Shown: positions 48,275 through 62,900 of the stretch, one piece after another
Numbering within the stretch: the first letter of the stretch is position 1
Layout of the letters: every line of letters starts with the position of its first letter
NCBI RefSeq assembly: GCF_000247695.1
Contig: NW_004624854.1
Location: 4,009,689-4,073,688 of the forward strand
Source: Heterocephalus glaber
Lineage: Eukaryota > Chordata > Mammalia > Rodentia > Bathyergidae
Direction of reading: 5' to 3'
Length of the DNA stretch: 64,000 nucleotides
Translations under genes and position numbers: made by a program
The notes under the pieces: model-generated
What the model was told of the DNA's origin: nothing
Seen by the model: the letters and a program-made list of their open reading frames with translations, nothing else
Database searches by the model: none

Positions 48275-48475
48275 TTGTAGTGAATTACCTCATTTAAGAC
48301 AGACCACAATCTAAGTAATAGGCCGTACTCACCCCTCTTTACCAAATGGGGGAATTGAGAATAGGAAAGAAACTTTCCCACAGCTGCAGATGAGCAGGAG
48401 ACAAAAGTCAGTATAGATATGTGTGTGGCTAAGGCCCAAGCTCATGGTTTTACTGTCCCGCCATGGGTTTTATGT
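48275..48475 (-). repeat. MIR-type SINE relic
   Basis: Reverse-oriented MIR blocks: 'accaaatgggggaattgagaa', 'gaaactttcccacagctgc', 'aagctcatggttttactg'. Confidence 0.55.
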
Positions 48476-48744
48476 GCTCTGTCCTGGCATTGGGGTGTAA
48501 CATCCTCTGTCCCGAGGAGATTTGATGCCTTTCCTTTCAGCCACCCCCAGTGTCAGGGGGAAAAGACCTCATAATTGACTCCTCTGTGTCACAAAATTTA
48601 TGTTAAATACTTCAGAAGTTGCCAGGCAGAGAATTTTTCAACTGTCTCTATCATCAGCTTCCTATACAAACTGCATCTTGGTCCATTAATCTTCAATTTA
48701 GGTTAAAGAGCAAATAAGAATATTGTGAAGTCTCCAAGTGGGAC

Positions 48745-48860
48745 AGGGCTCTCAAGTGCGACTTTAGGAAATCAGTTAACCTCTTTCAACTTCAATTCCT
48801 TATCTCTAAAATCAACAGTTTGAGCTGATAATCCCAGAGGTCCTGCAGTGTGGTCTCAAG
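48745..48860 (+). repeat. MIR-type SINE relic
   Basis: Forward MIR core: 'actttaggaaatcagttaacctctttc', 'cttcaattccttatctctaaaatc', 'gataatcccagaggtcctgcagt'. Confidence 0.6.
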
Positions 48861-49209
48861 GTTCTGTGTACTTCTCAAAATAAAGAGCATTTAATTCTAT
48901 AGATACTGGATGCTCTGGCTTAGAGGTGAGAGAACACTTTAAGTGTGATTATTTTATAACTGCCACATTCAGAATTGGATTTGAGAACTGTGATGTATGT
49001 GTTTATTTTTAAGAGAATTCATGGCCTGCATATTTCTGGAATATGCAGGATTTGTTACTGGTGTGATATTCCCAATTTATAAACAGAAAGCTGTTCTCTA
49101 AAAACGAGGTAACGATATGTTTAACTTTTAGATCCATAGAAATGAAATAATCAAAGGTATCTATCAGCTGCATTCCAGAGGGCCTCGTAATTGTGGAGGC
49201 CAAGGAGAA

Positions 49210-49334
49210 CAGGGGTGAAGGACCCAGACCCCATGACTGAGTCCTGGAGCTGACACTTCCGCACTGGGGAACTTGGGGCGAGTTGATTCTGTTCTCTGGG
49301 CCTGAATTTTCCCTTTTTAAGAAACCTATTTTGT
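49210..49334 (+). repeat. MIR-type SINE, 5' half, split by a younger SINE
   Basis: 'gagtcctggagctgacacttcc', 'ggggaacttggggcgagttg' and 'ctctgggcctgaattttccc' follow the MIR core. The remainder continues after the inserted SINE at 49544. Confidence 0.65.
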
Positions 49335-49543
49335 AGCCAGACATGGTGGTCACACCTGTAATCCCAGCACTCTGGGAGGCTGACGGAGGAGGATGACATT
49401 GCCAAGCCCAGCGTATGCAATTTAGGGACTTAGTGAGACCCTGCCTCAAAATAAAAAATAAAGGAGTAAAAGAGGTCCAGGGATGTTTCTCAGTGAAAAG
49501 GCCCTGCATTCACTCCCAGTACTGCCAAAAACAAAACAAAACA
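49335..49543 (+). mobile_element. Composite B1-ID SINE inserted into a MIR
   Basis: Begins AGCCAGACATGGTGGTCACA, then 'cctgtaatcccagcactctggg', then 'cagtgagaccctgcctcaaaat'-type B1 sequence, an A-rich linker, an ID-like part ('ggtccagggatgtttctcagtg' to 'cactcccagtactgcc') and an A-rich AAAACAAAAC tail. The order B1, A-linker, ID is that of squirrel-type composite SINEs. The 166-codon open frame on the opposite strand crosses this element and the MIR and is repeat-derived. Confidence 0.88.
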
Positions 49544-49660
49544 ACCCTGCTTCATAGGACTTTAGGATTATTTTGAGGATTAAATGTGTTCATGTTTGTG
49601 TAGTACCCTGTATGTCTGAACATTCACAAAATGTTACCTGTTATTAGCATTTTGGACGAC
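49544..49660 (+). repeat. MIR-type SINE, 3' half
   Basis: Resumes with 'ctgcttcataggactttagg', 'tattttgaggattaaatg' and 'acctgttattagcatt', the expected continuation of the MIR interrupted at 49334. Confidence 0.65.
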
Positions 49661-51485
49661 AGATCATTCACTTGAACTAATGGATAAAATTGAAAAGATT
49701 AAAGAAAAGCTCCCATAGGTTAAGGGCTTTTTTCTCTGCCTTTCACTACTGTATCTGTACTGCCAGGCTCAGGATCTGGCTGAGGTTAGGTATTCAGGAG
49801 GTCTTGGCTGAATAACTAGATCAAGAGTCAATGATTCTGAAAGCTTTCCTGTCTTGTGTATTTACAAGCATTTCCTTGTTTTTAAATGTCTCATATTCAA
49901 GAACATTAAGCCATGTACTATAAATCATATAACACAAGGAGTACGTAATAGCTTTGGTCTCTAGACTCCCATTCTAGCTCCTCCATGGCATGTTTAGCAG
50001 AAATGTCTTGAAATCTTAGATTATTTCATATGGAAACAAATGTTAGGCGCTATTTTTTTTTTTAGAGTGAAAACATCAGGCCTCCACTTATTTGGACATT
50101 TCATGGGTCTTGGCAGTTCTCTTGGTTACAGCAGTAGATGTATTGATCCAGCTGTTGCAGTTGCTACTCAGGCAGCTGCTGGGCAGCATTGCCAACTGCT
50201 TAGGATGGTTTTAATGTGATTTCAGAGAGAAAAATCTATCCAGGAATTCCAGAAATACTTACAAGCCTCCCATCTCCCTTATCCCATTAGAAGCTATGAC
50301 CTAGAACCACGGATTCCAAGTTCAGCATCCTGACTTTCTGAATACAGAGTAATGGCTATCACAAGTAGCCCGAGTTTGATAAAATCTCCTACTCATTTAG
50401 TTTTAGCAATAATGGTTCAGAATTACAACATAGCAAGCCAAGTGTTTATGAGGGTTTTCATAGTCTTTATTTCATTTTACTTTGAAAGTCATGCTTTTCC
50501 CCTTCACTTCCCTCACGGAGGCACCATTCCCAAGTCACTATTGATTTGCCAGAGTAAGGAAGACAGCCACTTTAGCTAATAAGATTAAATGACCCTCCCA
50601 GTAGGCTCTCCATCAAAAACATGCTGATATATAAGGTGCCTTCCAGCTTTATACTACAGTATTCTTAATATTTTGTTGTTATCAGAATGACTTTTTGGAA
50701 GCAGAAGCTTGGAAAAAAATGTATATTGTACAGCACTCACTGTCATTGGCAAGAAAGAAGAAACCACTTCTTTGAACAGAAAATGTATTGGTGTCCAGTT
50801 CAGAGTTCCCAAGAAAGGGCATGGAAATTCGGCTGGAAGATCTCGTGAGCTTTCTAGAAAGGAAACAGGAGGAGAAAAACAACTTTACATTTTTCAGCCA
50901 ACAAGATGCAAAGTGGAAGAAGATGCTATCCAAGTACCAGGCACGAGAAGGCAGAGAGGTCCTGAAAATCAGCTGTGTGCATATGGTGGCTGTACTCAGC
51001 CCTGCGTCTGGAGGGTGTGCTTGTGTTTCTCTGTGCTGTAGAGTTGGAATCCAAGAAGATATGATCCAAAAAGAAAGACTGATGAGAGCATCCCTACTAT
51101 TTGCAGTATGGAAGTTCTTGAAACTTAGATGAATTGTTGGAAAGGAAGTGTTATTTTATTTGTTGTCTCCAAATACATAAAAATTCATGAAAGTTGGCAC
51201 ACAGTTTTGTCTGTTGTCCTCATAGGAGAACAGGCATTAAAGGAATTTCTAAATAGAAACTTACTATTCTTGACGTATGGTATTTAAAGAGTGACTACCA
51301 GTCATGTATAAGTCAGAAACTTAAATTAGCGTGCTCATTGCACTAGTGTAAAAACTGAAGTGTTCATTATTAAGCCCTTACTTATTCAAGCTGTAACCTC
51401 AACCAGAATGATCTGTCTCTTACTCAGAGCTCTGTGACTACCCTTGCACTATCCATTCAAGTCAGTTGTACATTTGGTTAACTCC

Positions 51486-51487
51486 AC

Positions 51488-51518
<31 letters not shown>

Positions 51519-51519
51519 C
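51486..51519. repeat. (CA)n microsatellite
   Basis: About 15 CA units with one CG interruption near the end; likely polymorphic. Confidence 0.95.
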
Positions 51520-52569
51520 ATTTTGGTGAAGAAAGCCACAAGCTGTGATTCTGAGTACCGAAGTGTACGACTGCCAAGCTAGGTCCCTTTCCCTTACAAT
51601 CTTTGATCCCTCTAATTATAGGAACCCAAAGTAGCAGCTATGAGCAGTCTGAGAATATAACTTCTTCATTTTTGAAAGCAATCATGTCTCTAACCCAAAA
51701 CTAGCTAATGGAATTAGCATTGCGTTCAGCTCCCTCTGCCTTCAAGTGACAAGTACAAGCCTTATCTTGCATTCAGTCTCCCTCCACCATGTAAGAGTAG
51801 AAGGGGGTTTTCGTAAGATTGTATCTCGAATGAAAATGCTATGCTATGTTTATTTACTGATTGAACCTGTGCCAGCAGTTCTGGTGTATTCCCGAGTAGG
51901 CATCAGCCATCTCAGGCATACAGGAGTAGCAGCAGCACTTTCGCCCTTATTCGAGTATACATGTTTCAAGTACTGGGATATACATCGACATCTGTGGCGG
52001 ATCAGCATCTTTCCACACGGAAAACAAACACTGTTGACAGCCTATCCTACGCATTTTTCGTACCACAGGTGTGGATTTCTCCCCCTGGAAATAGAAGAAT
52101 GGTAAATCAACAGATATTAACCATCATGAATAACATCTTGGTGTTGATTTTAAATAGTCTAATTAGAATGTCACGTAGTTATGGAAATACGTGATGGCTG
52201 GCTTAGTAGCTGTTGGTTTTTCATGAACAGTGTGGAGCTGACCCTGCTACCTCACCATTGACCCTCATCAGTGAATCTGCATTGAAGTGCAGCATTAGCA
52301 AGTGTGCACTGAAGAACGGGCTGTTCGCCAGTAAATCGACAAATGTGACGTGGACATAGACACCAAGGAAAATGCAGTGGGAAATTGCATGTAAAATTAT
52401 CTGTGGAAATGGTTCTAAATCTATAATTTAGAAAATAATATGATTATTCAAGTATATCCTTCTATATAAAATGTATTCAAATTATAAATAAATGCTGACA
52501 TTAAAAAGTGCATGAACATATAATTTGGTTTCAACTGAACCGTTTTTTCCTATCTAAAGTGTACCTCTT

Positions 52570-52630
52570 GGGCTGCAAAGAGAGCTGAGTGGTGGAGTGC
52601 TTGCCTGGCGTGCCCAGGTCCTAGGTTCAG
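52570..52630 (+). mobile_element. ID-type SINE fragment
   Basis: 'gggctgcaaagagagctgagtgg', 'agtgcttgcctggcgtgcccagg', 'tcctaggttcag': ID 5' part, truncated before the tail. Confidence 0.7.
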
Positions 52631-53903
52631 AAAAGGACATAAAACGCATTTATTTTAGGTAGGGTTAATACATCTCTTGAGAAATGAAAGTAGACTATAA
52701 TAACACAGTTTTGGTACATATTTTAAAAATAACAGTTAGTTGAAATAAATCAGATACCATTAATGGATCAAATGACTGAGTTGATTAAATAACTTCCAGT
52801 TATTTGTTATCTAATTTGTAATATATGCTTGGTTTTATTAAAATAGATGACCATCTATGTAAAATAAATGAAGATAATACAAAATAAGTGGCTCTCTACT
52901 AAGTATGGGCCCTTTACTGGCTATGTCCTAGACATTACGTTGTAGTTTTTGCAGCAGCGAATCAGAACTTCTGCAGTTAGTTAGTGTGGCTCTGCTCCCT
53001 GGAGAGCACTCGTTACTTTTACAGCATCAAATCCTTTTTGCACGACCCTGTTGGATTATGAGATGTCTTGACCTCTCTCCTGTTTATGCTCCATGAAGTT
53101 AGAAATGACTGTGACAGCACTGATAGCATATAACTTAGTGCCCATGGAACAACCTAGGGGGAAATCTCTCATTTAGTGCCTGCTTTATTCCTGGGAAAAT
53201 GGTATTGATACGGGAGTGGAGAGACCCTGTGGCTGATTATGATCTGGATGCAAGCATCACATTTAGTATTTACAACCCAAAAACCACCTCTTCTCCATTA
53301 TTTGTAAACACCTCAGTGTTGTTCTGAGCTGGACAGCATAGATCGTGGTTATGCAGGAGACAAAAAGCAGCCATCCCAGGATCCTCAGTATCTGAATGCA
53401 TTATTCTTTGCATGCATCTCTGTATTACCACCCCTTATTGCTATTGTGGGACCTTCAGTCCCTTCCTTGCTGAATGACACCTCCCCACCCATGCTAGAGG
53501 CCCCCAAAAACCCAACTCACAAGGTCCCTGAAAGTTACCCTCAGCCAGTGAGGAGCATCGATCATTCTGTTCCTCTGTGGCCCAGTACCCTTTGGTCATG
53601 AGGCTCGGGGAGACCCAGTGAATGCCGGCTAGGTTGCTGCCTCAACCTCCTGGTGCTGTCCCCGGTAATGCTCTCTCAAGGAGAGACTGCGTAAACCCGC
53701 TTCAGGAGTTAGGAGCACATCTTCCTCCCGCCATGCTGTACCGGCTCATGATAGTTCCTTGGGATGAGACCTCCATGTGTCAGAGGGAAGTGTACCTAGG
53801 GGTAGTGCCTCTCCCAGCTTCAGTTTACACCTCTAGTCTGGAGCACCAGACTTAGAAATTTACTTCAGATGTCCACCATCACTTCCTTCATATTCGTGAG
53901 TTT

Positions 53904-53929
53904 AAAAACAAACAAACAAAAACAAAAAG
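53904..53929. repeat. (AAAC)n-type A-rich run
   Basis: Tandem AAAC units then AAAAAC; low complexity. Confidence 0.8.
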
Positions 53930-56900
53930 GAGCAAAAGACAAAAGCAGACTCAGCCTTTCCAGTTTTCCCCTAGAGTTCTTTTATCAGCAGATTTTCTAT
54001 TAGACAGGTTCAAACATCTCAGAATTCACAAGTGAATATAGAACTCTTTATTTTCTACATAATTCTCCACACAACAACCAGGAATCATTTTAAATGTCAC
54101 AGACCAATGGTTGTCAGAAGTTACTAGACATTGGAATCACATGGAGAGTTTGAAAAAACAAATAACTGGTGCTCATGGTCTTTACCAAGGTAATGCATTG
54201 TTGCCGGGAGAGAAAAACTCAAAGGAAATAGTACTGAGGACCTATCTCATTCTTAACGCTCTAAAGAGAAGGAAATGCAAGCTCAACATGGTAAATTGAG
54301 TCCTTTCTCAGAAGCTATGAGAGAGTGAGGCAGACTTGTAACTGAAGACAGAGGAAAAGCTGGAGGAGAAATGTTATGGGAGGGAATCTTGGCTCTGCCA
54401 TCAGCCTGTTCCTGAGGAGGAGGTTTTATAGGACTGAATGTCAGAGTGAATGGTGAGCTGTGCCTTGCTCCAGCCCTGGAGGATGCGCTCAAGCAGACTT
54501 TTCAATTTTGAGTAAGAGACCCTGTGGGGAAAGTGACCCAAGCAGAGAGAGCTGGGGTGGAACAAGGAATTTTGGATGTAGTGCAAGGGCCGGAGACTGC
54601 CTGTCACTGTGGAATAAGTGTGCACTCCAGGATGCAGTGAAAACACGCTGAAAGTGTGTGCTTTTTAGATTTGTGACTTAAACACTGTAAAGAGCCTTGA
54701 GCTGTACAGTGTGGGGCTGCGCAGGGCAATGCTTCTCCAAGATACTGATCACTGGGTCAAGGCGTATGACAAAGGAGCTGTGATGCCGTCCACACTGGAC
54801 ACACTGCAGAGGAGGTTTCCACTCAGCCTGCAGTCATCATGGGTGCATGGATTTTGTCCTTAATAACAGTTCTGTGAGTCCCTATTCTCATTTGTGTGCG
54901 TTTGAGATGCAATATGGTATCTGGATTTCCATTCAAGGAAAAGAATAGACTGAAAAAATCAAATGATACTGCTTTATTCATTTATTAATTAATTTTTAAA
55001 TTATTTTTTCAACTCCGTGTACATGAATAAGATAAAAAGCACAAATGGAACCTCGAATATCAGTTATAAATAGTGTGTTGCAATACAACATGGTTTTCCA
55101 AACTTTATGTGTAATTATTCTATGAAGGGCCTTCTGTGGGAGTGGTGGAAGTGGTGCTGAGCAGAGGCAGAGCATTAGCCATTAATTTATGTTTGGCTTC
55201 CATCGGGTCACGTTTCTCACAATGTCTGAGTCAACATCTAACTGCAAAGGTATATAATTGTGAGGACAACGTGTATGTCTCATGACAGTCTTCCCTCTTT
55301 GCATTGTGCGTTTCCAACAGATTTCACCCCAGATTGTGTTACCAAGGGGATAGACGTGTACCCATAACTATCATTCCCCTAAGCTTCCATTCAGAGTACA
55401 GTTACCTGGTACGGAGTGGCAGAAGTTCACAGGCTAAACTTTTGCTCCGAACTTGATGTGTAAAGCGATTTTTAGGTTAAATGTGCATCTAACATTTCCT
55501 TTCCATTTTCTGGGCGTGAAACTCCAAATCTTCACCAAATCTTAACCTCCCTTTCTGGAGAAGGGTTTAGTAGCAAGACTATCTCACAGAGAAGACCCAG
55601 GGAAAGCTTGAAGAACAGACCAAGCATAGGTAGAGCTTACTGTTTACTTCCTCCTGTCTCTCCCTGGGCTGCTGTCTCTCTCATTCTTGTTCAGGAACCC
55701 ACTCGTACATAGTTTTGGAAGCAGAAGAGCACTGCTTGCTTTGTGCAAATGAAACTGCAGAAGAATAAAAAAATGTTGATGAAACTGAAATACACTCCTC
55801 AGCCTAGCAGGTGCTCTGGAGAAAGCTTTTACTGAATGTTGCTCTGAGATACGCAGTTCCTTTAGTCTCGGGGCTCTTTGCATGAACCCCCAGACTTCTC
55901 AATCCTCTAAACCTATCAGACAGTGAGCAGGATTTGAAGGCTCAATTAAAGGCCTGGAAACTGTTGTGGCTAAGTGATTAGTAGCTTGTGGTCAAGGGAA
56001 ACGGGAAAAAAATAAGGCATTTTCCTGTTCCTTCTCTCTCCTCTTCGTGGTTTTCTTGTCCATCTATAAAGGCTGGAAATGCTGCGGGACCTAGGGACTC
56101 CTGGACACAGAAGATAGTCCAAAAATGTGTTTGTTTAAAATTTGTTTTAAAAGCCATCCCCTATAGAATTTGTCTTTTTTTGAGGTAATCTATTACATGG
56201 GGCTACGATAATTTGGCTTTCAGCAGTAGGACCTAGTTATGCCAAAAAATGAATCACAAAGTCCAGACAAATGCAGTGTTTTTATTCTGGAGCAGCCAGC
56301 AGATTCCTAGTGTAACCACACCCTCTGGCTGGCCAGATTAATTTTGTACCATGCTTTTACTCGGTAATGCCTGGGAACAAAACAGATTGAAAATGTGTCT
56401 TTTGGCCACTTGGATTTCCTTGGATCACTCGATATAGTGTTCTTCAATATTAACAGAGAGTAAATTGTCTTCCTAAAGGCTCTTCTGATAGCTGGTGACT
56501 TACTGCACAGCCCCTCATGGGCAAGGTGATCAGCAGCAGAGTAATAAGAACTCCGGAGATGTTCTTCAGTTGTCAGACTTCTTTACCATGTCAAGTGTAA
56601 CAGGAAGGACAAAGCACAGAACTGCCAACCTAAGGGAGCAGAAACCTCAAGTTGGTCCATGGGCTATTGATCAAGTCTGTGATTATAATTTCTGATAACT
56701 TCATTTTTCACTTCTGTGATGGTCATGTTATGCACGTCTGTGTTATTCATATTATAGTGAAAACGGTGAAACCTTCCAGCCCTGGCACTTTCTTTTCAAA
56801 ATGCATGTTTTATTTGGATAAACGGTATTGCTGCTTTTTCCAGGTGGAGTAGTAACAGGATCATAAAAATCAAGCCTTTTTTTCTTTTTGAGTGAACCAC

Positions 56901-59900
56901 TGTATTGCTGCTGATGAAAAGAGCCGAAAGGTTATTGGAGCTTGTCCTTGAAATATAGCCCAAATTGACACTCCATGCAACCTAAATGTGAGCATTAGCC
57001 TCAGTGGTTGTGGGAGACATGATTGAGCTTTCCTCTCATTACCAGCAATTCTCCTAAGCTCCATAGACAGACTTTCCTTAATTGAGGAACAGGCATTACC
57101 AATGAATTTTTATGAGTTTTTTCATTCTAGAATTTTTCATCATAATGTAGTCGGTTTATTATATTAAAAATGTATATCACAACATAAGCAGTTTTATCTA
57201 TTTATTTATACCTTGGGGAGGCAAGGCAAAAAAAAAAAGCAAACTGCTTTCGTCTTGAAAAATTATAGCTGTCCAACAACTAATGGCTGTTGTGTTAGAA
57301 GTCAGTGAAATGCTTTCCTTGGACCCCAATCAAGTAGTTGGGGCTGGTTATAATGAGATGGAAGAGTTAGTTGAAATTGGATCAAGATGTACCAAAATTC
57401 AGTATGAATTCTCTTTAATGCTGATTGAAAATAAAATAGGAAAGAAGTTTAACTGAAGGGCATTAGTTGTCATTAAACTGGTACTATCATATGCTACTTC
57501 CGCCCTGCAGTATCCACCCGAATACATGCATGGCTACTGAGAAGTAGTCTAAGCTTAACTGTTAGATAGCACTCCATTTAACAATATGTCTGCAAGAGTT
57601 CCTGCTTGTTTCAATCATTTTAAAAAGGAAAGTTTTAAGTATTGTGTGCTAGATGAAGGATGACATCCCTAAAACCTGCAACCTAGAATGGAATCAAATT
57701 GTGAGTTCTTTATACATCCCAAGTATTTTAATGATGCTTCTTAATATGTTACTCTGGTTAAACATAAGAACTACATATAAGGCCTTGAAAATTAAAATTA
57801 AAATACTCATGTTTTATGTATTTTACTTAGTTTTTTTTGCTTTGAACTTTTCCAATAAAAAATTTCCCAATAGGGAACCACATTGCTTGGTTCTCAACAG
57901 CCTATAAATGAGAAAATTATTCCCAAGGTAATCATCAAGATGTTACTATGGCCATGGCACTGGGGCACAAGTTTATCTGGCCAGTACATTTTGGTACTGT
58001 TTCTTAAAAATTTTCTGGTTACTTTATACATTTAAAAGAGTTGTTCGACAGTGAGTATATGGAAAATAATTTACCCATAATTCATTCATATAAATCATAG
58101 GCTTTTGCTGTGGACTTCCATAAAACTTCCACTTCCAGAAAATGGGGTATGCACATTCTCTCAGTGAATCAGCAGTGTAGCAACCTGCATGACTCATCTG
58201 ATGACTAAGGAGACACTCGAGAGAAGAATTTGCAAATTGGTCTTCAGGGAAAATGCTGTCACTAGACTCTAAAAATTTGGAATAATTGGCATTTAAAGAA
58301 AGTCAGTGTAAAAAATTAATCAAAATATTCTTAGGCCATCCATTTTCCAGCTTCAGATCTCTGTACCCACCCTACCTCATGTTGTGATACAGCCCAACAC
58401 CCAAAATCTATCACATGTCGGAGGAACACTCTAAAACGCAACCTGGAGTTGCTGTTCATTATTTTTTCCCAGTATTTTTACTGTCCAGAAGCCTCTTTTC
58501 TTTGGAGAATAGTCTGTTTTCTCCTACCTAGGACAAACCTAGAAAGCCTAGAAAGATTTTTAAACATTTCAGTTGTCATAAAGATAGCACCTAAAACAGT
58601 GTCAGGGTTTCAGTGTTTTTGCCAACTCTGTGGTTGTCTACAAAATGAAAGACAGAATCAAGTTTAAAGAAATATAAAAAACAATTCACAAAAATATGTT
58701 GGAGGAAGGTGGGGCAAACGAAAAGAATTAAACACGGCCTCTGTCTCAGTTCTATCCATGTTAGGCAGAGGGTAGGGCCATCAGAAAAAACAATCTAGAA
58801 TGAGAATGGAGGACGAACACTGTGGAATCAAAGTTTTGAAGAATCACCTTAATCTAGTTTCCTCTTCTCCTACATGACACCCATGACAATCTTAGAAAAG
58901 ATAATTCTTCATAATAAACCTTGAAAACATAGAAAAAGGAATACAACATTTACCAAACGATATTTATCGAGTGAAATGGGAGAATGAGGAGAGCAGTGGT
59001 AAGCGGGCCAATCCGGGGGTGGCTCTTTATGAGTGAGAGTTCTCCTTTGTCTGCTTGGCCAGAAATTCCAAAAAAGCCCCCGAAACTATATGGTTTTCTT
59101 ATCAGATAAATCTAGATTTAGGATTTTGTAAGTATTTTGGCATCAACTGTGATTTCAGAACAACCCAATAATATCTGTACTGTGAACGGAACTGCTTGTA
59201 TAAACACATAGCTAATAAATGTCTGAATAGAATATAGATTGGCACACGAAGAATAGGGCATATGGAGTAAAAAGTCAAACAAGATAAATAGCTGCATACG
59301 CATGTTATTTTTCATTCTAGGTTAAAAATGACTATTAGGGAATACCACTAAGAAGAGAGTACAGGTTCCATATCCTTCCACACAACTTGATAAAATGCAG
59401 AGAATGTTACAGGAAGGGGCCTGTACCACTCAGAAATTAACAAAAATGTGTGGTTGCCATGGGGATTCTTAAATTACAGAAAGAAATAAATCAGGAAACG
59501 ATGAATGTAATTAATTTTTCTCGAAGTTCAACTGATGCAAGGTAAAAAGCATATTTATTATGTGAGTGTCTAGCCATCCATGATATTAAAAAAAATGAGT
59601 AAATACTAAATTTGAAAAATATGTAAATTAGGCAAATTTTGTCATTGAAGTTCACAACAAATACAATAAAGTGTAGTTACTCGCTGATGAATTTAATTTT
59701 CTCATGTGGGCTTGCATAAATAAATACGCACATCTATAAAATAGAAGGCTGACTTTTGTTACTTTTTGCACTTTTTAGTAGGAAAATATATATCAAAGAG
59801 GACGTAATATCCCACATACATCAGGGGTAACCTAGCGTGTAAAAATTGTTATAGTGCTAAGCAGTAGACCACACCTTCAGGGTGGAATTTGAGCAGCTTT

Positions 59901-62900
59901 CAAATGCCTAGCTAATTCTAAATTAGAAAAATAACAGCTCAAGATTAGGAGAACAAATCAAGCAAATAAATAAAGACTATGGGTGTTTAAAAAATCAGAA
60001 GAAACAGGGATTATCCATAGTAAATGAAAGAGCTTTGTCTTGACTATTTCATTTAATTTTTCCAAGAGTTGTCCTACACGAATCTGTTTCATTGTATGCT
60101 AGACCTGATTTTTCATAGGAAGCTAGAAATCTAAAGTTTTATGTAAAATCTCCTCATTTCTAAAGGTGGGCAATAATACAGAACGTTTAAGTCATCTAGT
60201 GGACCGTGAAAGAACTACTGCTGGTTACTAGTTAGTGACCTTCTTACAGGTCTTCTTGTAGCATTGTCCTTAAGAGCTAGGCTAAAAACAGAACAGTTGA
60301 GAATTTGCTGCTGCAAATCCTGTGGAAATCTTTCCTCAGTCCCAGGTTGATGTACAGGAAGCAGTCCACTGTGTTCTGTAGGTGGTGGCTTTTAATAAAT
60401 AATAGCCTCTGCAGTTTGTAAGGATAAGCTTGCCTTTCATAAGGCTGCAAGATCCCAGACTCACACCTGGTAAACCCTTTCGTGCATTCTGGCCATGGAT
60501 TTTTTTTCTTTTTCCTTAGTTAAACACTGTTTATGGTTCACAATAGAAGTTTACGTAGTCTCCAATAAGAGAATGTACTAATTGCTGCTCCCATCAATTT
60601 GGACGTGATAACAGCAAGGAATTTGTGTTATCTTTGTGAAATAGATTAATGTATTTCTAATCCTTCATGACTTTAGAATAATAGAAAGCTGCATTGTCAC
60701 TGTTGTAAGATATACTGTATTTTATCTTCTAATCAACAGGCCCTTCATTTGGTCCACTGAGAATTCATTTATTCTTCAGAGTATCTCTCTATGCCAGACC
60801 AAGTTCACCCTAGAAAGGAGAAGCCAAGATTTCAATCTACCTCTAACAAATACATGATATTTAACATTTATGTAATGCTAAAAAGGTACCAACTGTATTT
60901 GCATGGAACGTCTCCTTTTTATTATAAGTATAATGAAAATACACATAAAACTCTTCCATTCCCTCTTTGGTTCCCCAAAGAGGGTCTTTCAGAAATATCC
61001 TACAGGTTTATTTCATATGTTTCCTGGGAAGACTCCTTTGCCTAAATGTTACAGACATGTTTCTGCCTTATGTTATCACAATTTAATAGGTGCTTGATTG
61101 TATGCCATGATTTTATATAAACTTTGGAGGATTTTTTCATATAAACCTAGGAAAATTAATGGAGATGTAATGTATAAATAACCTCACTTAGTAGCCTGGG
61201 ATGTAGATAAAATACAGATACCCTTAGTTGCCTTTATTTGGGTCACCTTCTTTCTAAATGCACCAGTCTAATCAAATGTATCCACTCATGCCATTTCCCC
61301 CAGCATCTCTGGAACAGTGGTAGTGTCCCACCGCAGCATGCACTGCTTATCCTTTCTGCCTATAGAAGCAAGAGCACAGCTTTCAAAGTTCTCCCTGGGC
61401 CCATTTTTACTGTTTTCCCTTCACCCTTGTACCTTATCCAAACTAAACAACTTTCTGATAGCTTAGCTCTTGGCTTGGTATCTGCACCACAGTGTTCACA
61501 TCTCCCTGGGCTTGTTTTACTCTTTCCCTCACCAGTTATATCATACGAAAATCTCGCCCATCCTCGGTTCCTTGAAACTCGGTATTTCCACACCTCTCAG
61601 CCTTCTCTGTGAGTCTTCTGCCTTCACATTAGTGGAGGACACGGCTCAGCTGCTGTAAGATGGAGAATGTTTAGGATGAAGGCTTTATCCCATTACTGTA
61701 CCTTCAGATAGTCCCATAGGGGAAAGTTACTTTCCATGTAGTAAATGTTCAACAAGTACTTGCTGCGTTGACTTTGCTGAAGCCACAAGATACATTAGAA
61801 CCTGCTTCCTCCTCAGTTCAAAACTCCCTTCTGGCTTCTTCTCCAGTGTCCCCCTTCCTACCCATATGTATGGAATCCCATTACTCCATACCACAGTGAT
61901 TTTCCTTCTTGTAAAACGGAAATTATGTAAAGGTTCTTCCTTGTCTAAAAGTTTTTTCTTATTGAAAAGTTCTTTCTCTTCTTTTATCCTACTCTCAGCT
62001 TGCCTGTGGCATTTAAATATTAATTTTCCCTCTTCTACATGGCAGCCACTTAAATGTTGATAGATTGCTTACCCCAAGTAGTCTCTTCTCAGGGTAAACT
62101 TCACCTAGCCTTCACCCTCACATTCCGTTCTTATAAGCACATCATTTTCATTTCCGTCCTTTTAAATGCTGCTCACTTTTGCCAGTTTACATCTTTCAAG
62201 AGGAACTCAGAACTGGGCAAAATGCTCTTTAAATGATCTGACTGGTCCACAATGCAGGGGGAAGATATGGACATCACACTCCTGTAATGAGCTTACATCG
62301 GCAGCCAGATCATGCGCTTGGCTGGCAGCAAGCGTCCACATACTGCTATTTAGCGGGTCCTGCTGTCTGCCAGGCACCATGAGGACCTTCCACATAGTGT
62401 TATCTTTGAGAAATTTGTAGTTGATTAAAACCCCCACATGAATCGTTGTCAAGAAAAGATCTCCTGCCTTCAGTGCGCGTAATTGTTAGCCTGACACAAA
62501 TGTGGGATGTTTTCATTTATCTCTGTTAAATTTCATCATGTTGGCAAGGTCTCACCCCTTATCCTAATTAAGTTTCATTCTGTTGGCTTTGCTTCATTGT
62601 TTCAGCGTGTCAACATCCCTTTAAATCCTGTGTCTGGTGTCAAAGATAGTAGTTAAGTTTTCCCAGTTCAAGTCAACAGCCTTGTTGATAAGGACGCCAT
62701 TTAGTCTTCAGCTAGGACATTGCTGAAACTACTATATTCAACTGAATGGAACAGATCCAAGGATGGAAACTCCTGCTGTAGACTCTGTCCTACTGCCTCA
62801 TGGTTAGAATCCCACAGCTGGGCTCTTCTGGAGCTCTCACTTCACCTAAATGTTCTAACATTAATTCCTCTTTCTCTCTCACAGCTATGGGGACATCGTG

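Noticed and set aside
49009..49509. 166-codon minus-strand open frame in intron 4
   Set aside because: Most of its middle lies across a MIR and a B1-ID SINE; peptides such as 'SQSAGITGVTT' are typical antisense SINE translation.
51486..51519. Regular repeats here and at 4011 considered as array-like structures
   Set aside because: They are dinucleotide microsatellites with no spacers; CRISPR arrays are not expected in a mammalian genome.
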